DNA from: Firmicutes bacterium UBA995
GTDB lineage: Bacteria; Bacillota; Sulfobacillia; UBA995
DNA: 16,090 nucleotides
Direction of reading: 5' to 3'
Assembly: GCA_002291985.1 (NCBI GenBank)
Contig: DBBB01000130.1
Coordinates: 1,559-17,648 of the forward strand
Shown here: positions 13,947 through 16,090 of the stretch, one piece after another
Numbering within the stretch: the stretch's first letter is position 1
Layout of the letters: every line of letters starts with the position of its first letter
Made by a program: the position numbers and the translations under genes
The notes under the pieces: generated by a model
Seen by the model: the letters and a program-made list of their open reading frames with translations, nothing else
Databases searched by the model: none
Told to the model about the DNA's origin: nothing

Positions 13947-13983
13947 CTGAGTGATCGGGGGGGACTCGCCGGAAGTGGTCGGA

Positions 13984-13994
13984 TATGATACAAT
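13984..13994 (+). promoter_or_regulatory. Candidate -10 region for the LarA-like gene
   Basis: TATGAT (13984) and the overlapping TACAAT (13989) form an AT-rich patch about 45-50 bp before ATG 14037. No good -35 hexamer is present at 16-18 bp spacing, which would fit a promoter that needs an activator bound at the upstream direct repeats. Confidence 0.4.
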
Positions 13995-14036
13995 TTTCGC
14001 CAACAAGCGGTGCAGCAGGGTGAAGGGGGAAACACC

Positions 14037-15359
14037 ATGCCTGATGTGGACCTGCAGTATGGCGAAGGCACGATCCGGCTTGCGGTGCCTGATGGTTCCT
14101 ACATCCTTGCACCCCGGTTCGCCCCCGGGCTTCCCGACGAGCGGGCCGCCGTGCTGGAAGCGTTACGCCAACCCATCGGGTGCCCGCCGCTGGGGGAGAT
14201 CCTGAAACCGGGAGACGAGGTGTGCGTGGTCGTCCCCGACAAAACGCGGCCTGCTCCCACCTCCCGCCTGATTTCCTGGCTGAAGGAAGCAATGGCGGGC
14301 ATACCCGGATTGCGCCTGTTCTTCCTGGTCGGGACCGGCGCCCACCGGCCGTCCCCACCGGCCGAACGGGCAATGTTCCTGGGTCCGGACACCCCCGGGG
14401 CCGATCATGACGCCAGGAACGGAGCGGGCCTGGAGCGGGTGGGCAACACCCAGTCCGGATTGCCCGTCTGGCTCAACCGGCACTACGTCCGCGCCGATCG
14501 GCGGATTACCATCAGTCTCCTCGAGCCCCACTTCTTCTCCGGGTTCTCGGGAGGGCCCAAGGCGGTGGTACCAGGGGTCGCCGGACTGGATACCATCCTT
14601 GCCATCCACTCCGCCCGGCTGATCGGCCACCCGGCGACCACCTGGGGCCAACTGGACGACAACCCTGTACAGACGGCTATTTCCGATGCTTGCGCGTTGC
14701 TTCCTCCCGACCTGTCGATCAACGTGGCCATCAACCGGCGACGGGAGATCGTGGGGGTGTTCGCCGGCGACGTCCGCCTGGCTCACCGCCAGGGCTGCGC
14801 TTTTGTGGGCGACCTGGCACTTTGCCCCGTTGCCCATCGTTTCCCCATCGTGGTCACCACCAATGGCGGCTGGCCGCTAGATCAGAATCTGTACCAGACG
14901 GTCAAGGGGCTGTCGGCGGCAGCCCGTGTCGTCGCCTCCGGCGGCTGCATCGTGGCGGCCTCGGAATGCCGCTCCGGCATACCCTCGGGCGGTTTCTCCT
15001 CCCTGCTGCGCTCGGCTGCCTCTCCCGGGGAGCTGCTTGCCAAGATCCTCGGACGACAAGACACTTACGAGGACCAGTGGCAGGCGCAGGTACTGTGCTC
15101 CATCCTGGAGCAGGCAACCGTCTTCCTATACTCGTCGTTGAACCCGGCGGACGTCACCGGCGCCTTCCTCCATCCCGTCGCCAGCATCCAGGAAGGGCTG
15201 GAACGGGCAATGCATCGCCTGGCGAAGGAGACGCGGAAGGCGCAGTTCATCTTCGATTCGAGCGCCGAGTTGAGCCTCGTCAGATCCTGGACGAACAAGG
15301 AGAAGCCCGTGGCCGTGCTACCCGAGGGGCCGTTCACCTTGCCCTACGTGAAGTCCTGA
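14037..15359 (+). CDS. LarA-family nickel-pincer racemase/epimerase (DUF2088)
   Basis: Homologue of lactate racemase LarA, which uses a nickel-pincer cofactor (pyridinium thioamide/thioacid mononucleotide) bound to a lysine to racemise 2-hydroxyacids by hydride transfer. All key residues are present in the right spacing: VPDKTRP near residue 65, GTGAHRP with His103 (LarA His108), LLEPHFFSGFSGGPKAVVPG with His165 and cofactor Lys175 (LarA His174/Lys184), and LAIHSARL with His191 (LarA His200). The C-terminal half has VVTTNGGWPLDQNLYQTVKG, typical of the second domain. Length 440 is slightly above LarA (about 424). No cofactor-synthesis genes larB, larC or larE are in the window. Many LarA homologues act on substrates other than lactate, so the substrate is open. 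ATG 14037 is preceded by AAGGGGGA at 6 nt; GTG 14010 lacks such a site. Confidence 0.9.
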   Translation: MPDVDLQYGEGTIRLAVPDGSYILAPRFAPGLPDERAAVLEALRQPIGCPPLGEILKPGDEVCVVVPDKTRPAPTSRLISWLKEAMAGIPGLRLFFLVGTGAHRPSPPAERAMFLGPDTPGADHDARNGAGLERVGNTQSGLPVWLNRHYVRADRRITISLLEPHFFSGFSGGPKAVVPGVAGLDTILAIHSARLIGHPATTWGQLDDNPVQTAISDACALLPPDLSINVAINRRREIVGVFAGDVRLAHRQGCAFVGDLALCPVAHRFPIVVTTNGGWPLDQNLYQTVKGLSAAARVVASGGCIVAASECRSGIPSGGFSSLLRSAASPGELLAKILGRQDTYEDQWQAQVLCSILEQATVFLYSSLNPADVTGAFLHPVASIQEGLERAMHRLAKETRKAQFIFDSSAELSLVRSWTNKEKPVAVLPEGPFTLPYVKS

Positions 15360-15427
15360 CCGTTTATCCGCCCGGGAGCCCGTTGTCAACCCCCCGCCGC
15401 CAGTGCTGGCGCATGGTCGCACCAGGC

Positions 15428-15447
15428 GGCCGTGGGGACGGCCTTCT
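15428..15447 (+). terminator. Weak hairpin downstream of the LarA-like gene
   Basis: GGCCGT and ACGGCC form a 6-bp stem around a GGGG loop, followed by TTCT. The stem is strong but the T-tract is poor. A second small palindrome, CGCCAGTGCTGGCG, lies at 15398-15411. Either could end transcription of the LarA-like gene; evidence is positional only. Confidence 0.25.
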
Positions 15448-15465
15448 GGACGGCAGCTAGCAAGT

Positions 15466-15579
15466 TCATGACGGGAGAATAGCGGCGCGCCCTTTCCGGG
15501 GAGCCTTCCCCTTGATCCTGACGTTCTGCACGACCTGCATGTACTGGTACTCCTTGACGCTCACCACCCGCACGAACAT
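15466..15579 (-). pseudogene. N-terminal fragment of an IS1634-type transposase (37 codons)
   Basis: From ATG 15579, with TAAGGAGAGGG directly upstream, the minus strand reads MFVRVVSVKEYQYMQVVQNV then RIKGK, after which it becomes unrelated and stops at 15466. The start matches the N-terminus of IS1634-type transposases (usual form 'MfvRvvkvgkYeYlqvVesyReggKvrQRvianLG'). The catalytic domain is absent, so this is a stub of an insertion sequence. The preserved ribosome binding site and the roughly 100-bp leader up to about 15680 probably also belong to the element. The match is short but covers the most conserved N-terminal positions. Confidence 0.5.
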
Positions 15580-15684
15580 GCCCTCTCCTTACCATCATTA
15601 TTGGGGGCAGAAGAAGTCGGACCATTTCTGCAATACGTACATACGCGCACCGCGACTACTCATGCACGCGCACAATCCTTCACC
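15580..15684 (-). other. Probable left end/leader of the IS1634-type remnant
   Basis: Non-coding stretch between the repeat-protein stop (15685) and the transposase stub. Read on the minus strand it contains the 8-mer CATGAGTA (15664-15657), which also occurs on the minus strand at the start of the other transposase remnant (263-256), and then an AT-richer leader to the ribosome binding site. It may contain the terminal inverted repeat, but the boundary cannot be fixed from one copy. Confidence 0.25.
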
Positions 15685-16090
15685 TCAGTCGCCCACCCCT
15701 TCGCCGCCTTCCTCCCTGGCGTTTCTCGGCAGCTCATCCGGCTTGTGCGGCTGCTTCTTCTGGCCTTGCTGATCACCGGGTTCTTCCTCAACAGTATCAC
15801 CAGCTTCTTCCTCAACAGCATCACCGGTTTCTTCCTCAAGAGTATCACCGGCTTCTCCTACAGCAGCATCATCAACCTGCTCATCGAGCTTGATGCCCAG
15901 GAGTTCCTCGATTCTTTCGAGGGTGGGATCGGCATCCAGAGCTGCCTGCACCTTCGCCAAAGCGGCCTCAGGGGTGAGGCCTTGCTTGGTGGTAAGCTCG
16001 ATGACCGCTTCAACCACCTTATCCACCTTTTGCAGTGTCGGGTCTGCCTTGACAGCCATCCTGATGGCCGCCAGGGCGGCATCGCCGGTG
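15685..16090 (-). CDS. C-terminal part of an unrecognised repeat protein, runs off right edge
   Basis: The frame is open to the window edge, so the gene starts outside; the ATG at 16059 is internal because similar repeat sequence continues upstream of it (TGDAALAAIR). Two copies of an approximately 40-residue helical repeat are visible: AALAAIRMAVKADPTLQKVD and AALAKVQAALDADPTLERIE, each followed by short hydrophobic helix text. After LLGIKLDEQVDDAAVGE comes a run of acidic 8-residue units (AGDTLEEE, TGDAVEEE, AGDTVEEE, PGD), then a Gln/Lys/Pro-rich tail ending GGEGVGD. No signal peptide or membrane segment is in the visible part. Base composition is visibly less GC-rich than the neighbouring genes, and adjacent transposase debris is consistent with acquisition. 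I do not recognise the family and assign no function. Confidence 0.7.
   Translation of the reverse strand, partial: TGDAALAAIRMAVKADPTLQKVDKVVEAVIELTTKQGLTPEAALAKVQAALDADPTLERIEELLGIKLDEQVDDAAVGEAGDTLEEETGDAVEEEAGDTVEEEPGDQQGQKKQPHKPDELPRNAREEGGEGVGD
15781..15876 (-). repeat. 24-bp tandem repeat coding for acidic octapeptides
   Basis: Three units at 15781-15804, 15805-15828 and 15829-15852 differ by only a few bases (plus-strand form TTCTTCCTCAACAGTATCAC then CAGC), and a degenerate fourth unit covers 15853-15876. On the coding strand each encodes (A/T)GD(T/A)(L/V)EEE or a relic of it. The period is a multiple of three, so unit gain or loss keeps the frame. Confidence 0.85.

Noticed and set aside
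15386..15625. 79-codon minus-strand frame overlapping the transposase stub
   Set aside because: The overlapping frame from ATG 15579 has a ribosome binding site and IS1634-like text; this one has neither.
15685..16059. Start of the repeat protein at ATG 16059
   Set aside because: The same helical repeat continues upstream of this ATG to the window edge, so it is an internal methionine.

Overview
The window is about 16 kb of very GC-rich bacterial DNA with strong GGAGG-type ribosome binding sites and frequent TTG/GTG starts. Three features suggest a high-GC, Gram-positive, probably spore-forming Bacillota relative: a cysteine desulfurase directly coupled to a rhodanese-less ThiI, an S-layer-homology protein carrying a YaaH/SleL-type glycoside hydrolase 18 domain, and remnants of IS1634-type transposases and a DUF421/YetF protein. 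This placement is inference; no rRNA or tRNA gene is visible.

Layout. Positions 1-480 hold gene debris on the minus strand: an IS1634-like transposase remnant running off the left edge and a C-terminal DUF421/YetF-like fragment. Positions 499-4472 (plus) carry a cysteine desulfurase, thiI (ATGA overlap) and a MATE/ANKH-like two-repeat membrane protein. A clear sigma-A type promoter at 4469-4498 then drives a small FmdB-type zinc-ribbon protein. A perfect 24-bp palindrome separates this from a convergent minus-strand operon at 9655-4908: a TIGR04076-type small protein, cysS, an 8-TM protein with the architecture of the eukaryotic GPI-transamidase subunit GAA1/GPAA1, and a secreted, C-terminally anchored neutral-ceramidase-family hydrolase. 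A FabI-type enoyl-ACP reductase (plus) diverges from this operon and converges on the SLH-GH18 protein (minus), which lies downstream of a DinF/NorM-type MATE pump (minus). Divergent from the pump is a LarA-type nickel-pincer racemase/epimerase homologue (plus); three 12-bp direct repeats lie in the shared upstream region. The right end has a 37-codon N-terminal fragment of an IS1634-type transposase and the C-terminal part of an unrecognised repeat protein (alanine-rich 'ADPTL' repeats followed by acidic 8-residue repeats), both minus strand.

How the genes work together. The desulfurase and ThiI form a self-contained tRNA 4-thiouridine (or thiazole) sulfur-relay pair. The cysS operon links a housekeeping synthetase to two extracytoplasmic, membrane-bound proteins whose eukaryotic relatives act on amide bonds of lipids or lipid-anchored proteins. 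This GAA1-like/ceramidase-like pair is the most unusual feature of the window. The remaining genes look like independent units: lipid synthesis, cell-wall hydrolysis, export and 2-hydroxyacid or sugar-acid epimerisation.
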